DNA of 64,000 nt from Larkinella terrae (GTDB taxonomy: Bacteria; Bacteroidota; Bacteroidia; Cytophagales; Spirosomataceae): positions 1 through 64,000 of the forward strand of contig NZ_WJXZ01000006.1 of the NCBI RefSeq assembly GCF_009668025.1, read 5' to 3'. This document shows positions 48,376-57,563 of this stretch, piece by piece. Position 1 is the first letter of the stretch, and each line of letters opens with the position of its first letter. Under the pieces are notes generated by a model. That model saw nothing but the letters and a program-made list of their open reading frames with translations, made no database searches and was not told the DNA's origin. A program made the translations under genes and the position numbers.

Positions 48376-48969
48376 GTGGAGGACACAACGCCCACTACAC
48401 CCGATCCAATGGCTAAACTGGCCGCCAAACAAAAGCGGTTTGTGGAGGCTTATTGTATCCACCTTAATGCGGCAAGGGCCGCTCGTGAAGCCGGATATGC
48501 GACAGCCTATTCTAATCGGGAAGGGCATCGATTGCTGACAAATGTAGACATTTCAGCGGCTGTTAAATTTATCCTTGATACACAAGGAATGTCTTCAGAG
48601 GAAGGTGTTCGGAGGCTAACTGATTGGGGAAGAGCGAGTTTGGAACCGTTCGTTGCATTTGTTCCATCTTTTTCGCTCAAGCGCCACTTGGATGACGACG
48701 ATGAGGAAGAAGAAGAATTTGATGATGAGTCAGACCAACAGCCTGAAGAAGAACCCAGAATGGTTGCGATCATTGATTTGGCGTCTGATGCGGCTAAAGA
48801 AAACTTACACCTCCTCAAGAAGATTAAACAAGGCAAGTACGGGCTTGAAATCGAGCTCCACGACCCTAAAGATGCCGTATCCAAGCTGCTTGAGGTTCAC
48901 GGCAAAATCAAGCCAGTCGACAATTCTACGCTCATAACAATCTTCCAGCTTCCCGACAATGGCCGGTAA
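48376..48969 (+). CDS. terS: terminase small subunit
   Basis: The N-terminal domain follows Terminase_2: LAAKQKRFVEAYCIHLNAAR, EAGYATAYSNREGHRLLTN and a DNA-binding-like helix. An Asp/Glu-rich linker (LDDDDEEEEEFDDESD) separates it from the helical C-terminal region. The start used is GTG, whose extension (EDTTPTTPDP) suits this phage's N-termini; an ATG 33 nt later is possible. It recognises packaging sites and feeds DNA to TerL. Overlaps TerL by 11 nt. Confidence 0.88.
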   Translation: MEDTTPTTPDPMAKLAAKQKRFVEAYCIHLNAARAAREAGYATAYSNREGHRLLTNVDISAAVKFILDTQGMSSEEGVRRLTDWGRASLEPFVAFVPSFSLKRHLDDDDEEEEEFDDESDQQPEEEPRMVAIIDLASDAAKENLHLLKKIKQGKYGLEIELHDPKDAVSKLLEVHGKIKPVDNSTLITIFQLPDNGR

Positions 48970-50476
48970 TCCACCCAAAGGCACTCCGAGGGCGATCCGC
49001 CCGCAATCTGGCTATCAGATGCGGGCTTTGTCGTCTCCGGCCGACATTGTCATCGGGGGTGCGTCGGCCGGTGTGGGTAAAACCTTTTCTCTGCTACTTG
49101 AGCCATTACGTCACATCAATAACCCTGATTTCGGGGCCGTTTGTTTTCGGCGAACCTCACCCCAGATACGTGCTGAGGGTGGTTTGTGGGATACGTCAAT
49201 GGGCTTGTACCCTTCAGCGGGTGGTGCGCCGAAAGAAACGACACTGGAATGGAAATGGCGTTCGGGGGCTAAGGTGAGCTTTCGACACCTGCAATACGAA
49301 AAAGATATTCTCGAATGGCAGGGCTCGCAAATCCCCCTGATCCTGTGGGACGAGTTGACGCACTTTACCGAGAAGATGTTTTTCTACATGCTTTCACGGA
49401 ACCGGTCAACGTGTGGCGTGAAGCCTTACATCCGGGCCACCTGCAACCCGGACCCGGAGTCATGGGTCGCTAAGCTCATCGAGTGGTGGATTGACCAGGA
49501 AACCGGCTTTCCTATTCCTGAACGCGACGGTGTAGTTCGTTACTTCACCAAATACGGCGATAACTATATCTGGGGTGATTCATTTGCCGAGGTGACCGAA
49601 AAAGCCTGGTTCTTTCTTAAAACGCTGGTTACCAGGTCCGGGCAGAAGCCCGAAGACTTTATCAAGTCGATCACGTTTATTTCCGGCTCCATTTACGACA
49701 ACCAGGAGCTACTCAGTAAAGACCCTTCTTACCTGGCCAACCTGGTAGCACAGGACGAGCAGACGCGCCTGCAACTATTGGATGGCAACTGGAAAGTAGT
49801 ATTAAGTGACCTGGATATTTACGATTACCCGGCATTTGCGGGCATGTTTAATAACACTTATTCAGTCAATAATGAGGGCCGGTATTTAACGGCCGATATT
49901 GCTCTGAAAGGGTCAAATAAACTGGTTCTGGGTGTCTGGTACGGGTTTGAGCTGGTGGATATTGCTATAGTTGATTCAAGCGACGGAAAGCGCGTGGTTG
50001 AGGAGGCCCTTCGACTGCTCGATATTCATAAAATTCAGAACCACCATTTTACTTACGATGCCGACGGTGTTGGCGGGTACATTGATGGATTTATCCGGGG
50101 TGCGATTCCCTTTCACAACGGCGCGTCTCCCATTGAAGTGAAAGGGACCGACGGGAAACCTTTGAAAGAGAACTACGCCAACCTGAAAACGCAGTGTTTT
50201 TATCGCAGTGGCGACCGGGTGCGGGAGGGGGGTTATAAAGTATCGGAAGAGGTGGCCAATCGCATGTATGACAATAAAATGACTGTTCGGCAACGGTTTA
50301 TGCACGAACGCAAAGCCATAAAACGGGATAAGACGGATTCAGATGGAAAACTGCGGATTATCCCTAAAGAGCAGATGAAAGTCAAGCTAAACGGCGAATC
50401 TCCTGACTTAATGGATATGTTCGCCCAGCGCGAACGCTTCGAACTCAAGCCTAAAAAACAAGGCATACTGATATGA
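48959..50476 (+). CDS. terL: terminase large subunit
   Basis: The ATPase domain has Walker A GGASAGVGKT (33-42) and Walker B PLILWDELTHF (126-136). The C-terminal RNase H-like nuclease starts at YLTADIALKGSNKLVLGVW and includes HHFTYDADGVGGYI with metal-binding Asp residues. The 505 residues are normal for pac/cos-type motors. It powers packaging into the prohead through the portal. ATGA-coupled to the portal gene. Confidence 0.95.
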   Translation: MAGNPPKGTPRAIRPQSGYQMRALSSPADIVIGGASAGVGKTFSLLLEPLRHINNPDFGAVCFRRTSPQIRAEGGLWDTSMGLYPSAGGAPKETTLEWKWRSGAKVSFRHLQYEKDILEWQGSQIPLILWDELTHFTEKMFFYMLSRNRSTCGVKPYIRATCNPDPESWVAKLIEWWIDQETGFPIPERDGVVRYFTKYGDNYIWGDSFAEVTEKAWFFLKTLVTRSGQKPEDFIKSITFISGSIYDNQELLSKDPSYLANLVAQDEQTRLQLLDGNWKVVLSDLDIYDYPAFAGMFNNTYSVNNEGRYLTADIALKGSNKLVLGVWYGFELVDIAIVDSSDGKRVVEEALRLLDIHKIQNHHFTYDADGVGGYIDGFIRGAIPFHNGASPIEVKGTDGKPLKENYANLKTQCFYRSGDRVREGGYKVSEEVANRMYDNKMTVRQRFMHERKAIKRDKTDSDGKLRIIPKEQMKVKLNGESPDLMDMFAQRERFELKPKKQGILI

Positions 50477-51879
50477 ATTTTCTACAGAAAGCGGTTGCGG
50501 CCACCTTCGGGATCAAGGCGTCGTCTTTTAACCTTCCGGCACCCACCGACGCTCAGGCGGCCGCCAACCGGCTGTTTGCCAGCGCCCGGTTCCAGATTGT
50601 CAACGGACAGGTGCGGCTGATCAACACCGACACCGGCAGCCTGATCGGCGAGTCCTACCTGCGGAACTCCGACCTCTACAGTGTGGTGCGCTACCTGGTC
50701 CGAAAAGGAATGCGGGCCAACTTCTTTCTCTACGAAGTCAAGGACAAAAAAGCCCTGTCGGACTACCGGCTGTTAAAGGGTGAAGACGCCACGGCCGCCA
50801 GCATCACCAAAGCGGTAACGATGCGCCGGAAGGCTCTTGTCGACACCAGCCAGCCCGCCATTGAGAAGCTTCTGCGAAATCCGAATCCGTACCAGGACTG
50901 GAAGACCTTTGTGGAGAACGCACTGGCCTACCGCCTGCTCACCGGCGAGCGGTTCATTCAGCGCATTTCGGGTCTGCAACCCGTCTCGGAGCTGTACGTG
51001 CTGCCCTCCGCCTTAATGGAAGTTACGGCAGGATCGAATTACCTGGAAATCGGCAGTTACCTGTACACGCCCACCCAGACCAAACTGGACCCCGCCGAGG
51101 TGATTTTCAGCAAGGACTTTCGCCCGGCTATTACCGGCTACGGGGAGGAACTGCGGGGATTATCACCGCTTAAGGTGCTGGCACTGACTACCCAGAAGTC
51201 CAACGAGGGGCGCATCAGCAGCATCAAACAGTATCAGAACGGCGGGCCTCCGGGTGTGCTGTCGCTGGAAGATCCCGACACCGAGCCGCTGACCCAAGAG
51301 CAGATGCAGACCTACGAATGGAAGCTTAACAGCCAGTACGGGGGCAGCCTCAACCGAAACCGGGTGCATATCACGAACATGAAAGCCGAGTGGACCGCGC
51401 TGGGTCTATCACCGGTCGATCTGGAAATCTCCAACTCCCTGCAATTTGACCTCAGAGACTTTTGCCGGGCCTACGGTGTGGACAGCAAGGCGCTCAGCGA
51501 CCCCAGTTCCTCCACCTACAACAACGTTTCCGAGGCCAAGAAAGCCGCTGTCGTTGACGCCGTGATTCCGGCCGTGTCCGCGCTGGCCGACGATCTGAAC
51601 GCCTGCATTGAGCCGTTTAATGTGGGCGGTAAGCAGTATTTCATCGATGCTGATGTGACCCACTTCCCTGAACTGGCTGAGGATATGAACAAGTTGGTGG
51701 AGCGCTTGCAGAAGTCGTGGGAGATTACCCCGAACCAGCGACTGGAAGCCCAGCAGTACGAACGCTCTCCCGACCCAATGATGGATATGGTATGGGTGCC
51801 GATGGGCCTAACGCCGATTTCGGAGTTCGGCAAACAAGACCCCGGCGCTGATCCGCAAAATGATGGGTCGTATGCTTGA
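50473..51879 (+). CDS. portal protein, HK97 family
   Basis: The 468-residue protein follows the HK97 portal plan: NSDLYSVVRYLVRKGMRANF (N-terminal wing), PSDALMEVTAGSN-like stem region, SPLKVLALTTQKSNEGRISS and a helical crown region with LQKSWEITPNQRLEAQQYER. It forms the dodecameric ring at the capsid vertex. It directly follows TerL. Higher GC than the early region. Confidence 0.9.
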   Translation: MNFLQKAVAATFGIKASSFNLPAPTDAQAAANRLFASARFQIVNGQVRLINTDTGSLIGESYLRNSDLYSVVRYLVRKGMRANFFLYEVKDKKALSDYRLLKGEDATAASITKAVTMRRKALVDTSQPAIEKLLRNPNPYQDWKTFVENALAYRLLTGERFIQRISGLQPVSELYVLPSALMEVTAGSNYLEIGSYLYTPTQTKLDPAEVIFSKDFRPAITGYGEELRGLSPLKVLALTTQKSNEGRISSIKQYQNGGPPGVLSLEDPDTEPLTQEQMQTYEWKLNSQYGGSLNRNRVHITNMKAEWTALGLSPVDLEISNSLQFDLRDFCRAYGVDSKALSDPSSSTYNNVSEAKKAAVVDAVIPAVSALADDLNACIEPFNVGGKQYFIDADVTHFPELAEDMNKLVERLQKSWEITPNQRLEAQQYERSPDPMMDMVWVPMGLTPISEFGKQDPGADPQNDGSYA

Positions 51880-51932
51880 TTATCTCGCGGATTATATGTA
51901 ATTTATAGGTATATAAAACAAATAGTAATACT

Positions 51933-52367
51933 ATGAAACGCAGAGCCTTCCTTGCTAAATCACTGGCCGCTGTTGGGGCTGTAAGTGTTTTGGGTGCCAC
52001 CATTAAGCCTGAGAGATACGTGCTGTATGGCGATGGTGTTCACGATGATACGAAAGCATTGCAAGCCTATTTTGATGGGAAGGAGGTGTTTTGGGCTCAT
52101 ATTATAGACTACCAGTCCCCTTCGGGTGTGGCTCGAAACATCACTGGAAAAACACTGCTGTTGTCTGACACCATTTACCTCCGCAATAAAATTCCTACTC
52201 ATGTCCAAAGAATAAAGGATTGCCATGTTTTAGCCGCAAGTGGATTTAAAGGTGATAGCGTGTTTCATGCCACGGCAGATTGTCCGAATCGGGTTCTTAT
52301 TGATAGCTGTTACATAGACGGAAGAAATTTGGTCAGGGCGGGATTAGTCTTTAAAAACTATGCCTGA
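51933..52367 (+). CDS. Tat-signal pectate-lyase-like protein, short
   Basis: A twin-arginine-like start (MKRRAFLAKSLAAVGAVSVL) is followed by YVLYGDGVHDDTKALQAYFD, the hallmark start of beta-helix (pectin lyase-like/tailspike) domains. Only about three helix rungs follow (LIDSCYIDGRNLVRAGLVF), while family members need several hundred residues, so the gene is truncated or a domain donor. It is AT-rich, with a 53-nt AT leader, and sits oddly between portal and head genes. Whether it is expressed is unclear. Confidence 0.6.
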   Translation: MKRRAFLAKSLAAVGAVSVLGATIKPERYVLYGDGVHDDTKALQAYFDGKEVFWAHIIDYQSPSGVARNITGKTLLLSDTIYLRNKIPTHVQRIKDCHVLAASGFKGDSVFHATADCPNRVLIDSCYIDGRNLVRAGLVFKNYA

Positions 52368-52545
52368 CCCAATCCCACCACCGCAGCCGATCATCGTTCA
52401 CAAGATAGCGTTCGATGTTGAGTATGTGCCGGGTGGCAGCAAGGCAACGGTTTACCCGAATGACACGGCGGCCGAGCTGACCAAGACGCAACTCTGGCTG
52501 TTGATTGCTGGTTTGACGGATATTCACGAAAAGATGGTGTATTGA
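52360..52545 (+). CDS. hypothetical protein (61 aa)
   Basis: Overlaps the previous gene by 8 nt. It starts MPDPIPPPQPIIVHKI and contains AAELTKTQLWLLIAGLTDIH. Short proteins of this kind recur between portal and head morphogenesis genes of Bacteroidota prophages. Function unknown. Confidence 0.6.
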   Translation: MPDPIPPPQPIIVHKIAFDVEYVPGGSKATVYPNDTAAELTKTQLWLLIAGLTDIHEKMVY

Positions 52546-52546
52546 G

Positions 52547-52981
52547 ATGGCATGGAGTAAAATAATTGACAAGTCACCCAAGCCGCTTAAATGGTGGCTT
52601 TTTAAGGTTCTCAGCGAACTAGGCTGGGCCTTTGGTGCGGATCGAATGTATTTGTTTTTTCTAGGAAAGATGATTTCAGAAACGGACTTCAACCTCTACG
52701 GGCAAAGACATCGACCTGAAAAAGACAAGATCCGATTGAAGGCAGGGCAAGACCACGAAGCTTACCCCCGCCCGGTAATGTCCGGTGCTTGCACGTTGCG
52801 TATTGAGAATGGAACGCCTTTTTTATTCCTACCAGATGGCCAGAAGATTCCTAAGATGCTGGGATTAAAAATTGAAGATCCGTTTGAAAGGGATACAGTG
52901 AAACGGTTGGCAAAAGTGACGATAACCGTTTTTGCTAATCTGGCTAATACTGAAGTAAAATCATTCGATGACCCTCAATGA
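52547..52981 (+). CDS. hypothetical protein (144 aa)
   Basis: A mixed alpha/beta protein with WSKIIDKSPKPLKWWLF at the N-terminus and LRIENGTPFLFLPDGQKIPK in the middle. The 3' end overlaps the head morphogenesis gene by 14 nt. AT-rich compared with virion genes. No family recognised. Confidence 0.65.
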   Translation: MAWSKIIDKSPKPLKWWLFKVLSELGWAFGADRMYLFFLGKMISETDFNLYGQRHRPEKDKIRLKAGQDHEAYPRPVMSGACTLRIENGTPFLFLPDGQKIPKMLGLKIEDPFERDTVKRLAKVTITVFANLANTEVKSFDDPQ

Positions 52982-53846
52982 ACGCCAACGATACGCCATC
53001 AACGCCGGACGCTTTCAACGCCGAATGGAACGACGCGCTGTTAAAATTGCTCGAGCCTTCCTGCAAGCGAAAGCGAATAGCGCAATTGCTCGGCTTGAAG
53101 ATGGTGGTATCGATGCTTTTAGAGAAAGAATTGAGGAGTTCGCCACGACCTTCGAAGTGCGGACGCTCCTGCAAGAGTTGTACAACGTCGTCGGACCCGC
53201 CTACGCTGAACGAGAGTTCGACCTAGTGGCATCCCGTACGCGGATGGCGTTGAAGCGGGAAGGCGGCTTGTTTAACATCGGCTTCTTTTCCCGCAAGTGG
53301 ATGCAGGTGATGCGGTCGCTGATGGCATCGGAAGAAACCGCCCGGCGCATTACCAACATCACCGAGACGACCCGGCGACTGATTCGGGAAGCCCTGGAAC
53401 GGGCGCAACTGGAGCGGCTGGATATTCGGGCTACGGCACGGGTAATTAGTGAGGTACTGGGCGGCAAGGCATTACGAAACCGGGCACTGTTGATTGCCCG
53501 TACCGAGTCCACGCGGGCGGCTAACATTGCCGCAGAGATGGGCGCTGAAACGACGGGACTGAAACTGGAAAAGCTGTGGATTGCCACGGCGGACTCCCGC
53601 ACCCGGCCTGCACACCGGGCGATGCTGGGCAAGAAGGCGATTCCGAAAGACGCGCTGTTTAACGTCGGTGGGGCGATGATGAAACACCCCGGCGATCCGG
53701 CGGGCGGGGTGGCTAATATTGCAAATTGCAGGTGCTGTGTTACTTACGTGCCGGTAATTCGGAATGGAACAGCAGTGCCGGTGGATGCACCGGATTTGCC
53801 GCAGCGGATGGCGAGGAATGAGATTTTACAGGAACAAACGGCTTAA
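52968..53846 (+). CDS. phage head morphogenesis protein, Mu F-like
   Basis: The C-terminal domain matches SPP1 gp7/Mu F: LIARTESTRAANIAAEMGA, ADSRTRPAHRAMLGKK, MKHPGDPAGGVANIANCRCC. The N-terminal 150 residues are helical. These minor head proteins join the portal to the capsid or travel with the DNA. The typical C-terminal CRC is present. It is 292 residues long and overlaps the upstream gene. Confidence 0.9.
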   Translation: MTLNERQRYAINAGRFQRRMERRAVKIARAFLQAKANSAIARLEDGGIDAFRERIEEFATTFEVRTLLQELYNVVGPAYAEREFDLVASRTRMALKREGGLFNIGFFSRKWMQVMRSLMASEETARRITNITETTRRLIREALERAQLERLDIRATARVISEVLGGKALRNRALLIARTESTRAANIAAEMGAETTGLKLEKLWIATADSRTRPAHRAMLGKKAIPKDALFNVGGAMMKHPGDPAGGVANIANCRCCVTYVPVIRNGTAVPVDAPDLPQRMARNEILQEQTA

Positions 53847-53850
53847 GAAC

Positions 53851-54156
53851 ATGAAAGAAGTTAATCGGCTCTTAAAAATTATGCAAATCGGTTTGTACGT
53901 AATATACGTGCTTTTGGCAGGGATGATAATAGCCATTTCCTTTGAAGTCTATTATATTTTTTTCGAGAAGAGCGGTTTGTCTGCGGGGTTACTATATTTT
54001 ATTATTTCCTGTTGTGTAATCCCCCAGTTTATCAATTTAGCTATTCAAGAAATGAACCAGCGTGTTCAGAAGAAGTGTGATAAAATCATAAAAGATGCTC
54101 AAAAGAAAGACTCGGCGAGTATCAAGCCTTTTATCATTATGTCCACATTGAACTGA
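53851..54156 (+). CDS. two-span membrane protein (101 aa)
   Basis: Two hydrophobic segments (YVIYVLLAGMIIAISFEVYY and LLYFIISCCVIPQFINLAI) precede a basic C-terminal helix (VQKKCDKIIKDAQKK). The start used is the ATG 4 nt after the previous stop. AT-rich against its GC-rich neighbours. A holin-like or exclusion role is possible from topology alone. Confidence 0.6.
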   Translation: MKEVNRLLKIMQIGLYVIYVLLAGMIIAISFEVYYIFFEKSGLSAGLLYFIISCCVIPQFINLAIQEMNQRVQKKCDKIIKDAQKKDSASIKPFIIMSTLN

Positions 54157-54158
54157 AT

Positions 54159-54362
54159 ATGGGCCTAACCACCAAATCACTCGCTGAACTTGACCAGGAG
54201 CCACCGAAGCCCGGCATTGCCGTGGTGACTATCCAGTTCAACGGGCGCACGGTAACACTCGAATTTGACGCACAGGAAATGAACATGATGACCCATAGCG
54301 AAGCCCTGCGGGTGGCGCTGGGGATGAAACCGAAAGAGAATGACAGCACTAACCAAAGATAA
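54159..54362 (+). CDS. hypothetical protein (67 aa)
   Basis: An acidic protein with GIAVVTIQFNGRTVTLEFDA. It overlaps the next gene by 23 nt. Function unknown. Confidence 0.65.
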   Translation: MGLTTKSLAELDQEPPKPGIAVVTIQFNGRTVTLEFDAQEMNMMTHSEALRVALGMKPKENDSTNQR

Positions 54363-54582
54363 GCCCACCGAATACGACGCGTTTGTGACCATCTATGAAC
54401 GCTGTAAAAAGACGATCCACAAGGCCAGCCGGGAGGATGCTTTCGAGGCTGCGCAGGAGTTGTTCTTTGTGCAGTATGGTTTTTGTTACTCCACTGGCTT
54501 CGATGGCTTTATCAAGCGGTATTACGCGAAGAACCCGGTTAGAACTCTTTCAGCCGGCCCAGTGCTCCTGAAGCGGGTTTGA
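54340..54582 (+). CDS. hypothetical protein (80 aa)
   Basis: A helical protein (YDAFVTIYERCKKTIHKASR). It overlaps the preceding gene by 23 nt, and its 3' end overlaps the convergent leftward gene by 44 nt. The last ~14 residues (TLSAGPVLLKRV) lie in that overlap, so the real C-terminus is less certain. Confidence 0.55.
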   Translation: MTALTKDKPTEYDAFVTIYERCKKTIHKASREDAFEAAQELFFVQYGFCYSTGFDGFIKRYYAKNPVRTLSAGPVLLKRV

Positions 54583-54859
54583 TGTTCTTCCAGTACAGGG
54601 TGTACGTGGCAGCATCGCCGGGCCGCACACCGCCCGTCTTGCCGCGCTGGTTATATCCATCCAGCCCAATAGCGACCTGACTGAATAGGCTAATGAGCTT
54701 GCGGAGCGGTGGATTGCCAACTAAAACACCCTGCGGGAACACAAAGCGCATGTATTCCTCATTGATTTCCGTCATGTATTCAATCAACGGGCCGACTAGA
54801 TCAATCACTTCCCGTTCCATTTCAGAAAGCCCCTTGTATTTATCTATCTCTTCGCTCAT
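54539..54859 (-). CDS. leftward cargo protein A (106 aa), unknown
   Basis: The gene runs against the structural module. It is helical and acidic at the N-terminus (DKYKGLSEMEREVIDLVGPL), with GYNQRGKTGGVRPGDAATYT in the C-terminal half. It is ATGA-coupled to the upstream 128-residue gene on the same strand. No family recognised; it may be a lysogenic-conversion or exclusion gene. Confidence 0.65.
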   Translation of the reverse strand: MSEEIDKYKGLSEMEREVIDLVGPLIEYMTEINEEYMRFVFPQGVLVGNPPLRKLISLFSQVAIGLDGYNQRGKTGGVRPGDAATYTLYWKNIKPASGALGRLKEF

Positions 54860-55242
54860 TCCGGTACGATTAGAATGTCAGTCATTAAACACCAGCCCAA
54901 TGTGTCCCGAAAAAACGCTAACTGATTAAATTCAACGACGGCATCCGGGTCTTTCGGTTCTGGATGCTCCAAAATATCCCGCAATGACTTCTTTAAGATC
55001 GCGTATTTTACAGTATCGGTCTGCCACACCGTATTAACAAGGCTGTCACAAGCGTGTAGCACATCACCTTCCGCTACCTCTATATTCCCTATTCCCTTCA
55101 ATCCCGGCCAGACGCCTACACCGTACCGGTCCAGCATCTTGCTCTCCAGTTGTTGAAAAGCCGCCCGGCTGTATAGCTCTTTTGCTCCGAATCGCTCAAT
55201 TTCATAACCTTTTCTGTCGATTAATTGCAATACAATATACAC
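54856..55242 (-). CDS. leftward cargo protein B (128 aa), unknown
   Basis: First gene of the leftward pair. Starts MYIVLQLIDRKGYEIERFG and ends GWCLMTDILIVPE, with an acidic helix (LRDILEHPEPKDPD) between. A leader of about 100 nt with a dyad AGTAA-TTC-TTACT (55273-55285) lies upstream. No exact promoter consensus was found. Expressed opposite to the head genes, so probably from the lysogen. Confidence 0.65.
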   Translation of the reverse strand: MYIVLQLIDRKGYEIERFGAKELYSRAAFQQLESKMLDRYGVGVWPGLKGIGNIEVAEGDVLHACDSLVNTVWQTDTVKYAILKKSLRDILEHPEPKDPDAVVEFNQLAFFRDTLGWCLMTDILIVPE

Positions 55243-55347
55243 AATTTTCAGGTATTAACTACCTAACAATCAAGTAATTCTTACTCAGACCCTTCCCGCG
55301 CACGTACGGAACTTTAGCCTATCAACTGTAAGCTAACGTTTCGACCT

Positions 55348-56055
55348 TTGGAAGAGATACTTCGCAAGCGCCTTGCCATAAACTATAAAGATCTTGATGA
55401 GAAACAAGGCATCATGCAGGGATACTTCTCTCATTTTGACTCGAAAGACTCTGACGGCGATATTATAGTAAAAGGGGCTTACAAAAAAACTATTCAGGAG
55501 TTCGGCCCCGCTGGTGCCAATCGCACCAAACACCTCAAAAACCATTACAAGGAAGAGCCAGTCGGCATTCTAAAGGAGCTTTCCGAAGATGCTACAGGAC
55601 TGGTGTATACCTCGCAACTACTGAAGGGCGACAACTCCCACGGCGACTATATTCTTCACTTAGCCTCCATGAATTACCCATTCGAGCATTCGATTGGATA
55701 TGAGGTCGTCAAGAATGACACTAAATCACAGCCGGGCTCAAACATTCTACAAGAACTTAAGCTATGGGAAGGCTCAATTTTAACGGCGTGGGGCTCAAAT
55801 CCTAATACGCCCGTTACAGGTCTCAAATCACTTGGATCTAGTCCGCTCGAAACACTGATCGATGCGAGACTCGTCCTGGAAAAAGCTCTTCGCGTAGGCA
55901 ATCTACACGATGATGTATACCTGAAAATTCAATCCGAATACAATGCCATCGGTACGCTTCTCAAAGCCAAAACCACTGAGCCGCCTAGCACTCAGCCGGA
56001 TGCAAAAGCCATCGCCGAACTGATCACCAATTCTTTTACACTCAAACTGAATTAA
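55348..56055 (+). CDS. prohead protease, HK97 family
   Basis: The 235-residue protein has the U35/HK97 layout: a strand GIMQGYFSHFDSKDSDGDII, the catalytic His region HLKNHYKEEPVGIL, and FEHSIGYEVV with the catalytic Ser. The C-terminal 60 residues are helical. It matures the capsid by removing the delta domain. The start is an unusual TTG: no ATG lies upstream in frame, and the next Met would remove the first strand. Confidence 0.9.
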   Translation: MEEILRKRLAINYKDLDEKQGIMQGYFSHFDSKDSDGDIIVKGAYKKTIQEFGPAGANRTKHLKNHYKEEPVGILKELSEDATGLVYTSQLLKGDNSHGDYILHLASMNYPFEHSIGYEVVKNDTKSQPGSNILQELKLWEGSILTAWGSNPNTPVTGLKSLGSSPLETLIDARLVLEKALRVGNLHDDVYLKIQSEYNAIGTLLKAKTTEPPSTQPDAKAIAELITNSFTLKLN

Positions 56056-56058
56056 CAC

Positions 56059-57495
56059 ATGGAAAAGCAATTTTTGCTTTTTGGATTCCTGTTGCTGCTG
56101 ATCCACCTGGCGACAAACCGCACCGGCCTGGGCTTCGCGTTCGCGCAGTTGCCCGCTTCGTTTAAACCCACCGGCACCGCATCCGCCCTCTTCGAAAAAG
56201 CATCCAAGCTGTTTATCGAGGGTATGCAAGGCGTCGAAGAAGCCATTACAAAAGCCACCGAAGGCATTTCCAAACAAATCAAAAGCCTGGAAAAAGACTT
56301 CAACGAGCGGCTGGAGAAAGCCAACGAACAGGCGGAGAAAAACGGCAAGGTCGACCCGGAAACGAAAACTGAGATAGCCAACCTAGCCAAAGCCCACGAA
56401 GAATTAAAGAAAAGCCACGCCGATTTTGTGCTTCAGGTCGATGAGAAGATGGTGGCCATGAAACGGCTGGGAACGGCTGCCAACGATGGCAAACCTAAGA
56501 CGCTGCTGAAACACCTGCACGAGTTGATGGACGAAAAGAAAGGCAATGGCCCGACGCTGCGCGAGCAAATCATCGCCAATAAGGACGCCAAACGGCCGAT
56601 CATGTTCGACATCAAGGCGGTAGGTGATTTGTCGGGCGCCAACCTGACCGGTACGTCGGGAACGCACTTCATCGGCTATGACCTGCGCCCGGGCATCATT
56701 GGTCCGGTGCAGGAAACACACATCCGTAACCTGCTGTTGCAGGGCAGCACCGACAAGGATTTGCTGCGCTACATCCGGGAAACCACGAAAGAGGGCGGAT
56801 TTGGCATGGTCGCTGCCGGTGGGCTGAAGCCCCAAATGGACTGGGATCTGCAAATCTACGATGCGCCGGTTCGCAAAGTAGCGGGCTGGTTCCGGTTGCC
56901 GGAAGAAATGATCGATGACATTCCGTACCTGCTCGGGTATCTAACGCAGCGCGGCATCGATGAGCTGCAAAACACCGAAGATTACCAGTTCCTCTACGGT
57001 GACGGTACGGGCCAGAACCTGACCGGTATCCTGCCTTCGGCCACGGCCTTCTCGGCGGGCGGCTCGACGGTAACAACGCCGAACGAGTTCGACGTACTGG
57101 TGGTGGCCAAAAAGCAGCTCCGCAAAATCAACCTGGTGCCGACGGCGGTGGTCGTTTCTCCGCAGGATTACGCATCAATGCGGCTGGCCAAAGGAACGGA
57201 TGGACACTACATCTTCCCGGTTATCCCCGGCACCGAACGCATTACGGTGGATGGTACGCCGATCATCCAGAACAACAACATCACCGATGGCGACTTCCTG
57301 GTGATGGACGGCAAATGGGCGCAGGTTGTGGACCGCATGTCTGCTCAGGTTCGTCTGTACGACCAGGACGGCGACAACGCCCGGTATAACCTGGTGACCT
57401 GTGTGATCGAAGAGCGCCTGGCGCTGCCGATCTACCGGCCGCAAGCCTTTATCAAGGGAACCTTCGCCACGGCTCAAGCTGCCATCACTGCTTAA
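56059..57495 (+). CDS. major capsid protein, HK97 family, with hydrophobic N-terminus
   Basis: The C-terminal two thirds match the HK97 capsid fold (RKVAGWFRLPEEMIDDIPYL, FLYGDGTGQNLTGILPS, VDGTPIIQNNNITDGDFLVM). A coiled-coil delta-domain (about 55-155) precedes it and should be cut by the protease upstream. Oddly, the protein starts with a signal-like hydrophobic segment (QFLLFGFLLLLIHLA ... FAFAQ). The start lies 3 nt after the protease stop; an internal Met at 56 would remove it but has a poor ribosome site spacing. Confidence 0.9.
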   Translation: MEKQFLLFGFLLLLIHLATNRTGLGFAFAQLPASFKPTGTASALFEKASKLFIEGMQGVEEAITKATEGISKQIKSLEKDFNERLEKANEQAEKNGKVDPETKTEIANLAKAHEELKKSHADFVLQVDEKMVAMKRLGTAANDGKPKTLLKHLHELMDEKKGNGPTLREQIIANKDAKRPIMFDIKAVGDLSGANLTGTSGTHFIGYDLRPGIIGPVQETHIRNLLLQGSTDKDLLRYIRETTKEGGFGMVAAGGLKPQMDWDLQIYDAPVRKVAGWFRLPEEMIDDIPYLLGYLTQRGIDELQNTEDYQFLYGDGTGQNLTGILPSATAFSAGGSTVTTPNEFDVLVVAKKQLRKINLVPTAVVVSPQDYASMRLAKGTDGHYIFPVIPGTERITVDGTPIIQNNNITDGDFLVMDGKWAQVVDRMSAQVRLYDQDGDNARYNLVTCVIEERLALPIYRPQAFIKGTFATAQAAITA

Positions 57496-57563
57496 TCTTC
57501 AAACCGCGTACGCCCTGGGTCAGCTAACAACTTAGCCACTCAGGGCTACCCATAAAAAGAACC

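Noticed and set aside
55273-55285. AGTAA-TTC-TTACT as a further repressor operator
   Set aside because: The dyad spacing (13 bp core) differs from the 10-bp core of the operator set, and it lies outside any consensus promoter.
57512-57546. Terminator after the capsid gene
   Set aside because: GCCCTG/CAGGGC can pair, but the loop is long and no T run follows, so termination was not called.
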